In this document: positions 1-11,800 of the stretch, one piece after another
How positions within the stretch are numbered: the stretch's first letter is position 1
Layout of the letters: every line of letters starts with the position of its first letter
From: Psychroserpens sp. SPM9
Lineage (GTDB): Bacteria; Bacteroidota; Bacteroidia; Flavobacteriales; Flavobacteriaceae
Length of the DNA: 64,000 nucleotides
NCBI RefSeq assembly: GCF_025153525.1
Contig: NZ_JANZNR010000001.1
Coordinates: forward strand, 1-64,000
Reading direction: 5' to 3'
The notes under the pieces: generated by a model
What the model was told of the DNA's origin: nothing
What the model saw: only the letters and a program-made list of their open reading frames with translations
Database searches by the model: none
Made by a program: the position numbers and the translations under genes

Positions 1-3000
1 GATATCTTCTTGTGTGATTGCATACGTGGCTGTGTACACTATTGTTCCAGCTCCTACTGCTAAATCTGCTAAATCCATATCTAGGTCTAAGTCCGCGCCT
101 CCACTCTGATAAACTGGTGTTGGTAAACTACCCGTTCCTGTAAAGTCTGCTGCATCTTCAGATACACTTACATCAAATAAAGTCAAATCACCTGTGTTAC
201 TTACTGTATACGTATAGGTAATGATATCGCCTACACTTACAACGCCATCGGCTCCTAAGTCTAAACTACTCTCTTTTACAATACTAATATTTGGAACGCC
301 ACATTCAATAGAAATGACCGTTTCGTCATAGGCGCTAACATTATTTTGTCCTGTTGAAGCAACAACATCAGGAACTCCATTTCCATTGTTAACTACAACG
401 TCTCCAAGGCTATCATCAGCATCTAAATCGGCTAAAGTAAATCCGCCATCAGCTTCAACCGCATCAGGACAACCATCATCGTCACTATCGGTATCTAAGA
501 AATTCGGAATACCATCTTCATCATAATCCAGCTCAGTAGTTTGCGGATTAGAATAATTAGTAATACAACTAAATTCTAAGTTACTTCTTCGTTGTGTAAA
601 TACAATTGGAGCTTCAGAAATTTGAGCACCAACTCTAATATTAAATGACGATAAGTTTACGAATCTTCCAGAAAAATTCACTTGAGGATTAACATTTGTA
701 GATCCTGGATAGTTAATTATTCCTGAAGTTGCAATTAACCAACCACCTTCGTAATCGAAGCTTAAAGTTGTTGGATTTTCGGTAGTATAGCTTTGAGGGT
801 ATTGTGTCCAGTTAATTTCCTGTAATCCAGTATTACCATCAATATCATTAAAATTAACAAAGAATTCAGGAATAGCAACCGGAGTTCCATCAATAGATGA
901 CACAAAATCGAAATTGTATTCTACAAAAGCAACATCACCAACAAATAAGTTTTGGTAATCTGTTAAAGGCGTAAAGCTTGCCGTGTTACCTGTATTATCA
1001 TCTAAAGCTCCAATAGTACAATTCTCGATTTCTTGAATTGTAATAAGTGCATCAACGTTTGGAAGTACAGAGGCAATTCTAAACACTTCACCTTCTAAGA
1101 ATGTTGATGGGTTTCCATCTCCTGATTCTTCAGTAGGTATTGCACTAAAATCTAAACTAGCTTCCGATCCACAATTTGGTTGCGTATTAGTAATTGGACC
1201 ATTTTCATCAACATCAAGAAGTCCGTCGTTATCATTATCTTCATCACATCCATCTGGTACTAAATCGCCATCAGCATCAAATGCATCGTTAAATCCTTCA
1301 CATAAATCTGCTGAATTTGGCACACCATCATTGTCACAATCGTTTGATGGGAAATCTAAACAATCTCCTATTTCGATGGTAACTTCTGCTGTATCACAAA
1401 TTGTATTATCAACATCTAAACAGATTTGGTACTCTACAGTATATGTTCCTGGAGATGAATTAGCAGGAATGTTTAATGTTCCGTCGGTATTAATACTTAC
1501 TCCTACTAAACCACCATTATCGGTGACACTAATATTATCAGCAATATTGCCATCATTTGCTGCAATACCATCTGCGGTATCTGTTCCATTGCCATTGTCT
1601 TCAAAAACACTGGCTGTAGTTCCGCCTGTATCAGGATTAAAAGCTGTACCACTGAAATCATCATCCTCTGCATTGATACTTGGATCCACTTCTATGATGA
1701 CATCTGCTGTATCACAAATGGTATTATCTACATCTAAACAAATTTGGTAAGTAACTGTATAAGTTCCTGCAGTTGTTCCGGCTGGAATATCGATGGTTCC
1801 ATCGGTATTAATAGACACGCCTGTTAAACCACCATCAGCAGTAATACTGATATTATCGGCAATATTACCATCGGTTGCTGCAACACCATCTGCGGTATCT
1901 GTTCCATTGCCATTGTCTTCAAAAACACTGGCTGTAGTACCGCCTGCTGCTGAATCAATTGGTGTCCCACTGAAATCATCGTCCTCAGCAATAACACTTG
2001 GATCTACTTCTATGATGACATCGGCTGTATCACAAATTGTGTTATCTACATCTAAGCAGATTTGGTAAGTAACTGTATAAGTTCCTGCAGTTGTGCCTGC
2101 CGGAATATCGATGGTTCCATCGGTATTAATAGACACGCCTGTTAAGCCACCATCAGCAGTAATACTGATATTATCGGCAATATTACCATCGGTTGCTGCA
2201 ACACCATCTGCAGTATCTGTTCCGTTGCCATTGTCTTCAAAAACACTAGCTGTAGTGCCTCCTGCTGCTGAATCGATTGGTGTACCGCTGAAATCATCGT
2301 CCTCTGCATTGATACTTGGATCTACTTCTATGATGACATCTGCTGTATCACAAATGGTATTATCTACATCTAAACAAATTTGGTAAGTAACTGTATAAGT
2401 TCCTGCAGTTGTTCCGGCTGGAATATCGATGGTTCCATCTGTATTGATTGACACACCTGTTAAACCACCATCAGCAGTAATACTGATATTATCGGCAATA
2501 TTACCATCGGTTGCTGCAACACCATCTGCGGTATCTGTTCCGTTGCCATTGTCTTCAAAAACACTAGCTGTAGTACCGCCTGCTGCTGAATCAATTGGTG
2601 TGCCACTGAAATCATCGTCCTCTGCATTGATACTTGGATCCACTTCTATGATGACATCTGCTGTATCACAAATTGTGTTATCTACATCTAAGCAGATTTG
2701 GTAAGTAACTGTATAAGTTCCTGCAGTCGTTCCGGCTGGAATATCGATGGTTCCATCTGTATTGATTGACACGCCTGTTAAACCACCATCAGCAGTAATA
2801 CTGATATTATCGGCAATATTACCATCGGTTGCTGCAACACCATCTGCAGTATCTGTTCCGTTGCCATTGTCTTCAAAAACACTAGCTGTAGTGCCACCTG
2901 CTGCTGAATCAATTGGTGTACCGCTGAAATCATCGTCCTCAGCAATAACACTTGGATCCACTTCTATAATGACATCTGCTGTATCACAAATGGTATTATC

Positions 3001-5511
3001 TACATCTAAACAAATTTGGTAAGTAACTGTATAAGTTCCTGCAGTCGTTCCAGCTGGAATATCGATGGTTCCATCTGTATTGATTGACACACCTGTTAAA
3101 CCACCATCAGCAGTAATACTGATATTATCGGCAATATTACCATCGGTTGCTGCAACACCATCTGCAGTATCTGTTCCGTTGCCATTATCTTCAAAAACAC
3201 TAGCTGTAGTGCCACCTGCTGCTGAATCAATTGGTGTCCCACTGAAATCATCGTCCTCAGCAATAACACTTGGATCTACTTCTATGATGACATCTGCTGT
3301 ATCACAAATGGTATTATCTACATCTAAACAAATTTGGTAAGTAACTGTGTAAGTTCCTGCAGTCGTACCGGCTGGAATATCGATGGTTCCATCGGTATTG
3401 ATAGACACACCTGTTAAGCCTCCATCAGCAGTAATACTGATATTATCGGCAATATTACCATCGGTTGCTGCAACACCATCTGCAGTATCTGTTCCGTTGC
3501 CATTGTCTTCAAAAACACTAGCTGTAGTACCGCCTGCTGCTGAATCAATTGGTGTGCCGCTGAAATCATCGTCCTCAGCAATAACACTTGGATCTACTTC
3601 TATGATGACATCTGCTGTATCACAAATGGTATTATCTACATCTAAACAAATTTGGTAAGTAACTGTATAAGTTCCTGCAGTCGTACCGGCTGGAATATCG
3701 ATGGTTCCATCTGTATTGATAGACACACCTGTTAAACCCCCATCAGCAGTAATACTGATATTATCGGCAATATTACCATCGGTTGCTGCAACACCATCTG
3801 CGGTATCTGTTCCATTGCCATTGTCTTCAAAAACACTGGCTGTAGTGCCTCCTGCTGCTGAATCAATTGGTGTGCCACTGAAATCATCGTCTTCTGCTAC
3901 AATATTAGGATCAATAACAATCGTTGCTTCAGCTGTATCACAAATAGTATTGTCTTCATTTAAACAAATTTGGTACTCTACAATGTAAACTCCTGAGGTT
4001 GCATTGGCAGGAACATCTATGGTTCCGTCGGAATTAATACTCACTCCTGTTAAGCCACCATCATTAGTAATACTAATATTATCATCGATGTTAGCATCAG
4101 TAGCTGCGACACCATCTGCATCATCAACACCGTTACCATTATCATCAAAAACACTAGCCGTTGTTCCTCCTGAACTATCAAAAGGTGAACCACTAAAGTC
4201 ATCATCTTGGGCAACTATAGTAGGTAAAGACACACAAAAACCTATGTCTGGAATTTCATCACAATCTAAAACTGTAATATCTGGAGGGTCAGAAACGCCA
4301 CTTCCTAAATTTCCTTCAAGGGTATGTCCAACAAAACATGGCGCAGGGTTTCCTTGAATTTGTACTAAAGAGTAGTGACCTGACATTTCTAAATATATTG
4401 CGATATCAGTTCCTAAAGTAAAACCGGCAGGTATAACAGGTAGTACTTGATCTGCTGAAGCTGCACTAGAAAGCATTGAAAAGGAATTATCTCCCCAAAA
4501 ATAAGGTGTACCATCATTAGTTATCGCTCCAATACCTCCATGACCATCAGAATTATCAGCTGCGTCAATAAAATATACGTCTTGTAAATTCCCTGTTCCT
4601 GTAGCGTTTTGAACTATAACCCAACTGGTTTGGTCAATAGTATTACCAATACCAAGTCTACCATCATTATTATCTCCTAAAGAATAAATAAAACCATTAG
4701 CAGGATTTAAAGCAAAATAACTTGGATCTGCTTCAGTCGTCAAACTAATCATACTAGGTATAACGCCTGGAAAAGGTGATGTCATCAAAACTGGTGTGGC
4801 ACTTGAAGTAAGACCCGTTCCGTTTCCTAAATATATAGCACCTCCCCAAGTATAAAACTGACCTGTGGTTGTATAAGCAAATACGGCGTCTTCAGACACC
4901 TTAATACTTTCTACATTAGAAATTGAAGCCTGGTGCCATGTGGCATCTGTACCTGTAGTTGTTCCATCACCATATAAATCATCAGAATTTAATGCTCGTA
5001 TCCACACATCACCACTGTTGGTTAAAATTCCCAAGATGTCATTTGATGCTTTTAATGATTTAACATCTGTTGGTAGTACCCCTACAGGTAGTGTTGTTGC
5101 TTGAAAAGTATTACTTGATGTTAAAGATGCATTGATAACTTGTCCCTCATTTCCCCAAACATATAAACCATCGGTTGTAAGTAAAAAACTTTGAGGATTA
5201 GAACTAGATATTTGATCTCCTAAAGTAGCTAATAAAGGTGTTCCAGTATAAATATATCCATTAACAGGTGCAATTTGCGTTGGCGAAGTCAATTCTGTCC
5301 CTGTTGCACTCATGGCATCTCCCCAAGCAAAGAATCCGTTAGTTGTTCTTGCTATTGTACAGTGATAACCAGCTACCCAAATTTGATCATCATTATTAAA
5401 AGGATATGATGCAGTACATTGGGCTGATAATTCATTTTGCCAAGCAAATGAAACCAAAATTAATAATAACGTAGCTACGTTTGTAAACGAGAATCGAGTA
5501 AAGATTTTCAT
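1..5511 (-). CDS. Giant secreted repeat protein, N-terminal 1837 residues (3' end beyond window)
   Basis: Partial gene: the frame is open from ATG at 5511 to the left edge. A signal peptide ([17 protein letters not shown]..., ending near LSAQC) is followed by an RCC1/alpha-tubulin-suppressor-like propeller at about residues 30-400, seen as recurring FFAWGD, LYVWGN, FYTWGG, IYSLGDN and YFWGDN strands. Nine tandem repeats of 106 residues follow at about 428-1382; each has a DDDFSG opening, an NGNG turn, and YQICL...ICDTA with two cysteines near the end. Next come calcium-binding thrombospondin type 3 motifs ([40 protein letters not shown]) and a DUF11-like domain ([12 protein letters not shown]). 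Known members of such families are T9SS-exported cell-surface adhesins; the C-terminal sorting domain would lie off-window. Export and adhesion are inferred. Confidence 0.9.
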   Translation of the reverse strand, partial: MKIFTRFSFTNVATLLLILVSFAWQNELSAQCTASYPFNNDDQIWVAGYHCTIARTTNGFFAWGDAMSATGTELTSPTQIAPVNGYIYTGTPLLATLGDQISSSNPQSFLLTTDGLYVWGNEGQVINASLTSSNTFQATTLPVGVLPTDVKSLKASNDILGILTNSGDVWIRALNSDDLYGDGTTTGTDATWHQASISNVESIKVSEDAVFAYTTTGQFYTWGGAIYLGNGTGLTSSATPVLMTSPFPGVIPSMISLTTEADPSYFALNPANGFIYSLGDNNDGRLGIGNTIDQTSWVIVQNATGTGNLQDVYFIDAADNSDGHGGIGAITNDGTPYFWGDNSFSMLSSAASADQVLPVIPAGFTLGTDIAIYLEMSGHYSLVQIQGNPAPCFVGHTLEGNLGSGVSDPPDITVLDCDEIPDIGFCVSLPTIVAQDDDFSGSPFDSSGGTTASVFDDNGNGVDDADGVAATDANIDDNISITNDGGLTGVSINSDGTIDVPANATSGVYIVEYQICLNEDNTICDTAEATIVIDPNIVAEDDDFSGTPIDSAAGGTTASVFEDNGNGTDTADGVAATDGNIADNISITADGGLTGVSINTDGTIDIPAGTTAGTYTVTYQICLDVDNTICDTADVIIEVDPSVIAEDDDFSGTPIDSAAGGTTASVFEDNGNGTDTADGVAATDGNIADNISITADGGLTGVSINTDGTIDIPAGTTAGTYTVTYQICLDVDNTICDTADVIIEVDPSVIAEDDDFSGTPIDSAAGGTTASVFEDNGNGTDTADGVAATDGNIADNISITADGGLTGVSINTDGTIDIPAGTTAGTYTVTYQICLDVDNTICDTADVIIEVDPSVIAEDDDFSGTPIDSAAGGTTASVFEDNGNGTDTADGVAATDGNIADNISITADGGLTGVSINTDGTIDIPAGTTAGTYTVTYQICLDVDNTICDTADVIIEVDPSINAEDDDFSGTPIDSAAGGTTASVFEDNGNGTDTADGVAATDGNIADNISITADGGLTGVSINTDGTIDIPAGTTAGTYTVTYQICLDVDNTICDTADVIIEVDPSINAEDDDFSGTPIDSAAGGTTASVFEDNGNGTDTADGVAATDGNIADNISITADGGLTGVSINTDGTIDIPAGTTAGTYTVTYQICLDVDNTICDTADVIIEVDPSVIAEDDDFSGTPIDSAAGGTTASVFEDNGNGTDTADGVAATDGNIADNISITADGGLTGVSINTDGTIDIPAGTTAGTYTVTYQICLDVDNTICDTADVIIEVDPSINAEDDDFSGTAFNPDTGGTTASVFEDNGNGTDTADGIAANDGNIADNISVTDNGGLVGVSINTDGTLNIPANSSPGTYTVEYQICLDVDNTICDTAEVTIEIGDCLDFPSNDCDNDGVPNSADLCEGFNDAFDADGDLVPDGCDEDNDNDGLLDVDENGPITNTQPNCGSEASLDFSAIPTEESGDGNPSTFLEGEVFRIASVLPNVDALITIQEIENCTIGALDDNTGNTASFTPLTDYQNLFVGDVAFVEYNFDFVSSIDGTPVAIPEFFVNFNDIDGNTGLQEINWTQYPQSYTTENPTTLSFDYEGGWLIATSGIINYPGSTNVNPQVNFSGRFVNLSSFNIRVGAQISEAPIVFTQRRSNLEFSCITNYSNPQTTELDYDEDGIPNFLDTDSDDDGCPDAVEADGGFTLADLDADDSLGDVVVNNGNGVPDVVASTGQNNVSAYDETVISIECGVPNISIVKESSLDLGADGVVSVGDIITYTYTVSNTGDLTLFDVSVSEDAADFTGTGSLPTPVYQSGGADLDLDMDLADLAVGAGTIVYTATYAITQEDI
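1370..4225 (-). repeat. Nine tandem 318-bp coding repeats
   Basis: The unit is exactly 318 bp (106 codons), as shown by the same motif recurring at 1793, 2111, 2429, 2747, 3065, 3383 and 3701. The seven central units are almost identical at DNA level; the outer two, around 1475 and 4019, are clearly diverged. The central units differ mainly by synonymous changes and by two versions of one junction (encoding DPSIN or DPSVI before AEDDD) that are mixed along the array. This pattern points to unequal exchange or gene conversion among the central copies. Confidence 0.95.
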
Positions 5512-5669
5512 ATTATCTTAAAGTAAAATTATTTATATCTATATAATATCTAATTATTCAATACAAAGACTAATAACCTAACCTTAAAACATGACAACCT
5601 TAAACAATAAACAAAAAAAACCCACACTCATAAATGAGTAAAGGCTTAACATATTGGGGACATGTAAAT

Positions 5670-5702
5670 CAAAATTATTGCTATTAATCTTATAGTAACA
5701 AA
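5670..5702 (-). promoter_or_regulatory. Bacteroidota-type promoter for the giant surface-protein gene
   Basis: On the minus strand, TTTG (5699-5702) is followed 21 bp later by TAATTTTG (5670-5677), matching the -33 TTTG / -7 TAnnTTTG consensus. Predicted transcription start is near 5663, giving a leader of about 150 nt. Confidence 0.5.
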
Positions 5703-6013
5703 AATAATATTAATTCTATGAATTAATAAAATATAATTAACATTTATTTTATCGATTAAGTGTTTAAAATAATCGATGAAACGCAAATTTAAAGTTTTTT
5801 TTTATAAAACAAAGCCTTTACTGATAATTTCTGAAGAAAATCAAAATTAACATAGGTTAATTTTGATTTATAGATTAGAATTATTGCTAACAATTAATCA
5901 ATCTCTATCAGTTATCATTTTAGACACGTATTTGTTTATTTAGGCACTTGCAATTACTACACCTACGGAAAAATTATAATTAAGGTTTTTAAATATTAAT
6001 TATTTAATAGAAT

Positions 6014-6021
6014 TATATTTG
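6014..6021 (+). promoter_or_regulatory. -7 box TATATTTG of prfC
   Basis: Perfect TAnnTTTG box 18 bp before the ATG at 6040. No clear TTTG is seen at -33. Because the box covers 6014-6021, a TTG start at 6019 would lie inside the promoter, which supports the ATG at 6040 as the real start. Confidence 0.5.
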
Positions 6022-6039
6022 CAACTACTAAAAACAAGT

Positions 6040-7629
6040 ATGAGTTTTATTAAAGAAATCAATAGGAGACGTACATTTGGAATTATCTCACATCCAGATG
6101 CAGGAAAGACAACATTAACTGAAAAATTACTACTATTTGGTGGTGCTATTCAAGAAGCTGGTGCTGTAAAAAGTAATAAAATTAAAAAAGGAGCTACGAG
6201 TGATTTTATGGAGATTGAGCGCCAAAGAGGAATCTCGGTAGCAACCTCTGTTTTAGCTTTTGAATATGATGGTATTAAAATAAATATTCTAGATACACCA
6301 GGCCACAAGGATTTTGCCGAAGACACTTTCAGAACTCTTACTGCAGTAGATAGTGTTATTGTTGTTATTGATGTCGCCAAAGGTGTTGAGGAACAAACCG
6401 AAAAATTAGTTGAAGTTTGTCGCATGCGTAATATTCCAATGATCGTATTCATAAATAAAATGGATCGTGAAGGTAAAGATGCTTTTGATTTATTAGATGA
6501 AATAGAGCAAAAATTAGGACTAACCGTTGTGCCTTTGAGTTTCCCTATTGGAATGGGATACGACTTTAAAGGCATTTATAACATTTGGGAAAAAAATATC
6601 AATTTATTTAGTGGCGACAGTAGAAAAGATATTGAAGAAACCATAGAGGTTAACGATTTAAAATCTCCAGAGTTGGAAAAGTTTGTAGGCGAAAAAGCCG
6701 CTCAAACCCTTAGAGATGAAATTGAGCTTGTAGAGGGTATTTATCCTGAATTTGATAAGGATGCGTATTTAAACGGCCAACTTCAGCCTGTATTTTTTGG
6801 TTCTGCTTTAAATAATTTCGGAGTAAGAGAACTTTTGGACTGCTTTGTTGACATTGCTCCTAAACCCAGACCTAAACAGAGTGAAGAGCGATTAGTGAAG
6901 CCAGAAGAAGATAAATTTACTGGTTTTGTTTTTAAGATTCATGCCAATATGGATCCAAATCATAGAAACCGATTGGCCTTTATCAAAATTGTTTCTGGTG
7001 AGTTTAAACGTAATACGCCTTATCTTCATGTAAGACATGACAAAAAACTCAAGTTTTCTAGTCCGAATGCCTTTTTTGCTGAAAAGAAAGAAATTGTAGA
7101 CATCTCATATCCAGGAGACATCGTAGGCTTACAAGACACCGGAAACTTTAAAATTGGTGATACATTGACTGAAGGCGAAGTGCTTAATTATAAAGGCGTA
7201 CCAAGTTTTTCACCTGAACATTTTAGATATATTAATAATGCCGATCCGTTAAAATCTAAACAACTTTACAAAGGGATAGACCAGTTAATGGATGAAGGTG
7301 TCGCTCAGTTATTTACCTTAGAACTCAATGGCAGAAAAGTAATAGGAACCGTTGGCGCCCTACAATATGAGGTTATTCAATACCGACTAGAACATGAATA
7401 TGGTGCAAAGTGTACGTATGAAAACCTCAATGTTCATAAAGCCTGTTGGGTAGAAACCGACAATGTCAAGAGCACAGAGTTTAAAGAGTTCCTTAGAGTA
7501 AAACAGCGTTTTTTAGCTAAAGATAAACGCGGACAACTAGTGTTTCTGGCAGATTCAGCGTTTTCTCTACAAATGACACAACAGAAATACCCGAGTATAA
7601 CCTTTCATTTTACTTCAGAGTTTGATTAA
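6040..7629 (+). CDS. prfC: Peptide chain release factor 3 (RF3)
   Basis: Translational GTPase that recycles RF1/RF2 from terminated ribosomes. The protein from ATG 6040 is 529 residues, the usual RF3 length. The P-loop SHPDAGKTT lies at residues 17-25, G3 is DTPGHKDF, G4 is NKMDRE, and the C-terminal half carries the RF3-specific region ending ADSAFSLQMTQQKYPSITF. A longer frame opens with TTG at 6019, but the seven added residues are not part of the family and that codon overlaps the promoter box. There is no Shine-Dalgarno, as is normal in this phylum. It is monocistronic by appearance. Confidence 0.97.
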   Translation: MSFIKEINRRRTFGIISHPDAGKTTLTEKLLLFGGAIQEAGAVKSNKIKKGATSDFMEIERQRGISVATSVLAFEYDGIKINILDTPGHKDFAEDTFRTLTAVDSVIVVIDVAKGVEEQTEKLVEVCRMRNIPMIVFINKMDREGKDAFDLLDEIEQKLGLTVVPLSFPIGMGYDFKGIYNIWEKNINLFSGDSRKDIEETIEVNDLKSPELEKFVGEKAAQTLRDEIELVEGIYPEFDKDAYLNGQLQPVFFGSALNNFGVRELLDCFVDIAPKPRPKQSEERLVKPEEDKFTGFVFKIHANMDPNHRNRLAFIKIVSGEFKRNTPYLHVRHDKKLKFSSPNAFFAEKKEIVDISYPGDIVGLQDTGNFKIGDTLTEGEVLNYKGVPSFSPEHFRYINNADPLKSKQLYKGIDQLMDEGVAQLFTLELNGRKVIGTVGALQYEVIQYRLEHEYGAKCTYENLNVHKACWVETDNVKSTEFKEFLRVKQRFLAKDKRGQLVFLADSAFSLQMTQQKYPSITFHFTSEFD

Positions 7630-7666
7630 AAAAAACAGTGCCGTTCGTCTAAAATTTTCGAATAAA

Positions 7667-7697
7667 TTTGTTTTTTACCGATGATTTTATACTTTTA
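7667..7697 (+). promoter_or_regulatory. Possible promoter of the YjdI-like gene
   Basis: TTTG (7667-7670), 19-bp spacer, then TACTTTTA (7690-7697), one mismatch from TAnnTTTG. It lies about 75 bp before the start codon. Confidence 0.35.
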
Positions 7698-7772
7698 ATC
7701 GTTGATTAAGTTACGATAACGTTTTAGTTATCTAAATTTAAGATAGATTCAAACCCCAAAATTGATCTACAC

Positions 7773-8000
7773 ATGAAAACAAATCCTAACGTGTTCAGTA
7801 ATAGCGATATTACTGTAACTTACAATCCGTGCAAATGCATCAACGCTGAGCGTTGTGCAAGAGAGCTTTCAAATGTATTCCGTCAATCTGTGATTCCGTG
7901 GATCGACTTAGACGGAGCATCTACAAAAAAAATTATTAAGCAAGTTAAGAAGTGCCCTTCTGGAGCGCTCCAGTTTTACGTCAATCAAGAAGTCGCCTAA
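7773..8000 (+). CDS. YjdI-like divergent 4Fe-4S mono-cluster protein
   Basis: 75-residue protein matching the small Fer4_19/YjdI type. Four cysteines that could ligate one cluster are C20, C22 and C28 (the NPCKCINAERC segment) and C61 in KKCPSGAL; the CPSGAL ending is typical of the family. In other bacteria such proteins are found alone or next to an acetyltransferase-like domain; their electron-transfer partner is unknown. Here it stands alone between prfC and a strong terminator. Family assignment is secure; function is not. Confidence 0.85.
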   Translation: MKTNPNVFSNSDITVTYNPCKCINAERCARELSNVFRQSVIPWIDLDGASTKKIIKQVKKCPSGALQFYVNQEVA

Positions 8001-8170
8001 ATGATTTTCATCTTGATGAAGTTGCTATACAATTTTTTGAAGAAAAAGTATATGCAAAGAGTAAAGTTAGCTAAAGTAGCTTATGATTGATAAGTATATA
8101 GAATACATCCTTTCTAAACAATATATAACAATAGTCAAGCCGACTATACCCTACTTTATTTCATTAAAAA

Positions 8171-8200
8171 AGCCCTAACTAATTGTTAGGGCTTTTTTTA
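8171..8200 (+). terminator. Intrinsic terminator after the YjdI-like gene
   Basis: Perfect 9-bp stem AGCCCTAAC / GTTAGGGCT (8171-8179 with 8185-8193), loop of 5, then seven T. An A tract on the other side lets it work from the minus strand too, ending the DUF3467 transcript. Confidence 0.85.
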
Positions 8201-8209
8201 TAGGCAAAA

Positions 8210-8255
8210 CTAGGCTTGTCCTGTTGGTCCGAAATTTAAAGGTATGGGAGGCTGT
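8210..8255 (-). repeat. Displaced copy of the DUF3467 gene 3' end
   Basis: 46 bp that match 8316-8361, the last codons and stop of the DUF3467 gene, at 44 of 46 positions; the copies are 106 bp apart in direct orientation. Read on the minus strand it still encodes QPPIPLNFGPTGQA plus TAG. Both differences are third-position synonymous changes (CAG for CAA, TTA for TTG). With the spacer it fills the 315-bp gap 8001-8315, which otherwise holds only the terminator. Confidence 0.85.
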
Positions 8256-8315
8256 ACAAAAAAGTATTTTGAACACCTCTCCAACACAGTTTCAAATCTC
8301 GTTATATTAAAAATA

Positions 8316-8630
8316 CTAGGCTTGTCCTGTTGGTCCGAAATTCAAAGGTATGGGAGGTTGTTCATAATCTTTGATTTCACCATGGGATTTTTCAAAACGC
8401 TGCACATTATCTCCCAGCGCTTTTAATAAGCGTTTCGCATGTTGGGGCGTTAAAATAATTCTGGATTTCACTTTACTTTTAGGTGTTCCAGGCATGATGC
8501 TTACAAAATCGATTACAAATTCTGAAACGGAATGGTTAATAATAGCGAGGTTAGAATAGGTGCCTTCGGCAATTTTCTCATCTAACTCAATATTAATTCC
8601 TGGTTTTTTATTTTTATTGTCTTCTGCCAT
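8316..8630 (-). CDS. DUF3467 family protein
   Basis: 104-residue protein of the DUF3467 family, recognised by IAEGTYSNLAIINHSVSEFVIDF and the middle IILTPQHAKRLLKALGDN. The family is common in bacteria but has no established function. No signal peptide, membrane segment or cysteine is visible. It lies downstream of rpoC on the same strand but is separated from it by a terminator at 8691-8720, so it probably has its own promoter; none is convincing. The last 15 codons are duplicated just downstream. Confidence 0.9.
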   Translation of the reverse strand: MAEDNKNKKPGINIELDEKIAEGTYSNLAIINHSVSEFVIDFVSIMPGTPKSKVKSRIILTPQHAKRLLKALGDNVQRFEKSHGEIKDYEQPPIPLNFGPTGQA

Positions 8631-8690
8631 CTTAAACTTGTTTAAGCTTCCATGAATGTGGAAGTCTAATTAATATTTATTTTAAAAGTA

Positions 8691-8720
8691 AAAAGTCCTA
8701 CTAGTTTAGCAGGACTTTTT
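8691..8720 (-). terminator. Terminator of the rpoBC operon
   Basis: Stem AAAAGTCCT / AGGACTTTT (8691-8699 with 8711-8719), extended inside by CTA/TAG beyond one mismatch, with T runs on both sides. It lies about 90 bp after the rpoC stop. Confidence 0.85.
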
Positions 8721-8807
8721 TATTATTAAAGAGATTCCAACCTGCGTTGGATTAAATTTGACTACCAGATGTCACTTCGCTTTTAGCTCGTGAAATCTGA
8801 ATCTCAT

Positions 8808-11800
8808 TTAATTATAATTCATCTCCTCTTTTGCTTTCATCATTTCATTAAATTCTTCTTTAGAACCTACAATGATGTTATCAAATTTTCTAACACCTGT
8901 TCCTGCTGGAATTCTATGACCAACAATCACATTTTCTTTCAATCCTTCAAGATCATCAACTTTAGCATTTACTGCTGCTTCGTTAAGAACTTTAGTTGTT
9001 TCCTGGAACGATGCTGCAGAGATAAATGATTTGGTTTGTAACGATGCTCTTGTAATACCTTGTAAGATAGGAGTTGCTGTAGCTGGTTGTGCATCACGTG
9101 CAGTAACCAGAGCTTTATCTTCTCTACGTAGTATCGAATTCTCGTCTCTTAACTCTCTTGAAGTTAAGATTTGACCAGCTTTCAGATTTTCAGATTCACC
9201 AGCATCTTCAACCACTTTCAATCCGAAAATTTTATCATTTTCTTCAATGAAATCCGATTTGTGAACCAGTTGATCTTCTAAGAAAATCGTATCACCAGAA
9301 TCAATGATTTTAACTTTACGCATCATTTGTCTTACAACAACCTCAAAGTGCTTATCATTAATCTTCACACCTTGTAAACGATATACTTCTTGAACTTCGT
9401 TTACTAAGTACTGTTGAACAGCCGCTGGACCTTTAATATTTAAAATATCGTTAGGTGTAATTGAACCATCAGATAAAGGCATACCCGCTTTTACGTAATC
9501 ATTTTCTTGTACAAGAATCTGATTTGATAATTTCACTAAGTATTTCTTAACCTCACCAAGTTTAGACTCAATGATAATCTCACGGTTACCTCTTTTGATT
9601 TTACCGAAAGACACCACACCATCAATCTCACTTACAACAGCAGGATTTGAAGGGTTACGCGCTTCGAATAATTCGGTTACACGAGGTAAACCACCTGTAA
9701 TATCACCTGCTTTAGCAGACTTACGAGGAATTTTCACTAAGATTTTACCAACCTTAATTTTCTCTCCGTCGTCAATCATAAGGTGTGCTCCAACTGGTAA
9801 GTTGTAAGAACGTATAGTTTCTCCTTTTGAATCTTCAATATGTAATGTAGGAATCAATTTCTTATTTCTCGATTCTGAAATTACTTTCTCCTGGAATCCA
9901 GTTTGCTCATCAATTTCTACTTGGTATGTAACACCTTGCTCGATATTTTCATACTTCACTTTACCAGCAAATTCTGAAATAATCACACCGTTATATGGAT
10001 CCCACTGACAAATAGTATCGCCTTTTTTCACTTTATCTCCTGGTTTAACATAGATAAATGATCCGTAAGGGATATTATTAGTACTTAATGTGATACCTGT
10101 TTTAGCATCGGTTAATTTTAATTCAGAAGTACGAGAAATAACAACGTCAACTTCTTTTCCTTCATTATCAGTACTCTTAACCGTTTTAAGATCTTCGATT
10201 TCAGCGATACCATCGAATTTCACAGTTAATTTATTCTCTTCTGAAATGTTACCTGCAATACCACCTACGTGGAATGTACGAAGTGTAAGCTGTGTACCTG
10301 GTTCACCAATAGATTGTGCTGCCACAACACCAACGGCTTCTCCTCGTTGTACCATCTTACCTGTCGCCAAATTACGACCATAACATTTAGAACAAATACC
10401 TTTTTTAGCTTCACAAGTTAATGCTGAACGCACTTCGATAGCATCTAATGGAGATGCCTCAATACGTTTTGCAATAACGTCGTCAATATGACCACCTGCT
10501 TCTACTAATAACTCTTCAGTAATTGGATCGTAGACATCATTTAATGAGGTACGACCAACAATTCTAGCTTCAAGAGTTTCGATAACTTCTTCGTTTTTCT
10601 TTAACGGATTAACTTCAATACCTCTTAATGTTCCACAATCTTCAGTGTAGATAATAACATCTTGAGATACATCTACTAAACGACGTGTTAAGTAACCTGC
10701 ATCGGCTGTTTTAAGAGCGGTATCGGCAAGACCTTTACGCGCACCGTGAGTAGAAATAAAGTATTCTAAAATTGAAAGTCCTTCTTTAAAGTTAGATAAA
10801 ATCGGGTTTTCAATAATTTCTCCACCACCAGCATTAGATTTTTTAGGTTTCGCCATTAATCCACGCATACCTGTCAACTGACGAATCTGTTCTTTAGATC
10901 CACGAGCTCCAGAATCAAGCATCATAAATACTGAGTTAAATCCTTGTTGATCTTCGCGAATACGCTTCATTGACAACTCGGTTAATTCAGCATTGGTAGA
11001 CGTCCAGATATCAATAACTTGGTTATAACGTTCGTTATTAGTAATTAATCCCATGTTATAGTTACCCATAATACCATCAACTAAGCCATTGGCTTTGTCA
11101 ATCATACTTTGCTTTTCAGCAGGAATAATAATATCACCTAAACTAAAAGATAAACCACCTTGGAAGGCGAACTTATATCCTTGCGTTTTAATCTCATCTA
11201 GGAAAGCAGCCGTTTCTGGCACACTTGTCTTTTTAAGAATACCGTGGATAATATCTCTTAAGGATTTTTTAGTTAAGACTTCATTGATATAACCAGCTGC
11301 AGCAGGAACCTTTTCGTTAAAAAGTACACGACCAACAGTTGTTTCAATAATTTGAGTGGTTAACTCACCGTCTTCATTGAAATCCTGAGTTCTTACTTTG
11401 ATTCCAGCATTTAAATCAACTTTCTTCTCATTATAAGCAATAGTAACTTCTTCAGGTGAGTAGAACGTTAGGCCTTCACCTTTAACAGTGTAGTCTTTAT
11501 CAGATTTTCTAAGCTTGGTCATATAGTAAAGACCAAGTACCATATCCTGAGAAGGAACGGTTACTGGCGAACCATTTGCAGGGTTCAAAATATTATGAGA
11601 CGCTAACATTAATAGTTGCGCTTCTAAAATCGCTTCAGGACCTAATGGTAAATGTACAGCCATCTGGTCACCATCAAAATCGGCATTAAATGCAGTACAC
11701 ACTAATGGGTGTAACTGAATTGCTTTTCCTTCAATTAATTTTGGTTGGAAAGCTTGAATACCTAGACGGTGTAATGTAGGCGCACGGTTTAGTAATACTG

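Larger units (their letters stand above)
5512..6039. other. Divergent intergenic region
   Basis: 528 bp of very AT-rich sequence between the giant surface-protein gene (leftwards) and prfC (rightwards). It holds one good promoter for each direction (listed separately) and a short perfect inverted repeat, ACTCAT-AA-ATGAGT, at 5627-5640. I see no open frame, RNA gene or mobile element in it. Confidence 0.6.

Noticed and set aside
1370-4225. CRISPR-like array
   Set aside because: The unit is 318 bp, wholly coding and contiguous, with no short repeats separated by unique spacers.
1331-4357. Chain of plus-strand frames of about 91 residues recurring every 318 bp
   Set aside because: They are the antisense shadow of the minus-strand repeat array; each stops at the same place in every unit and has no promoter or start context.
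6019-6039. TTG start for prfC seven codons upstream
   Set aside because: It overlaps the -7 promoter box and adds residues absent from RF3; ATG at 6040 gives the usual 529 residues.
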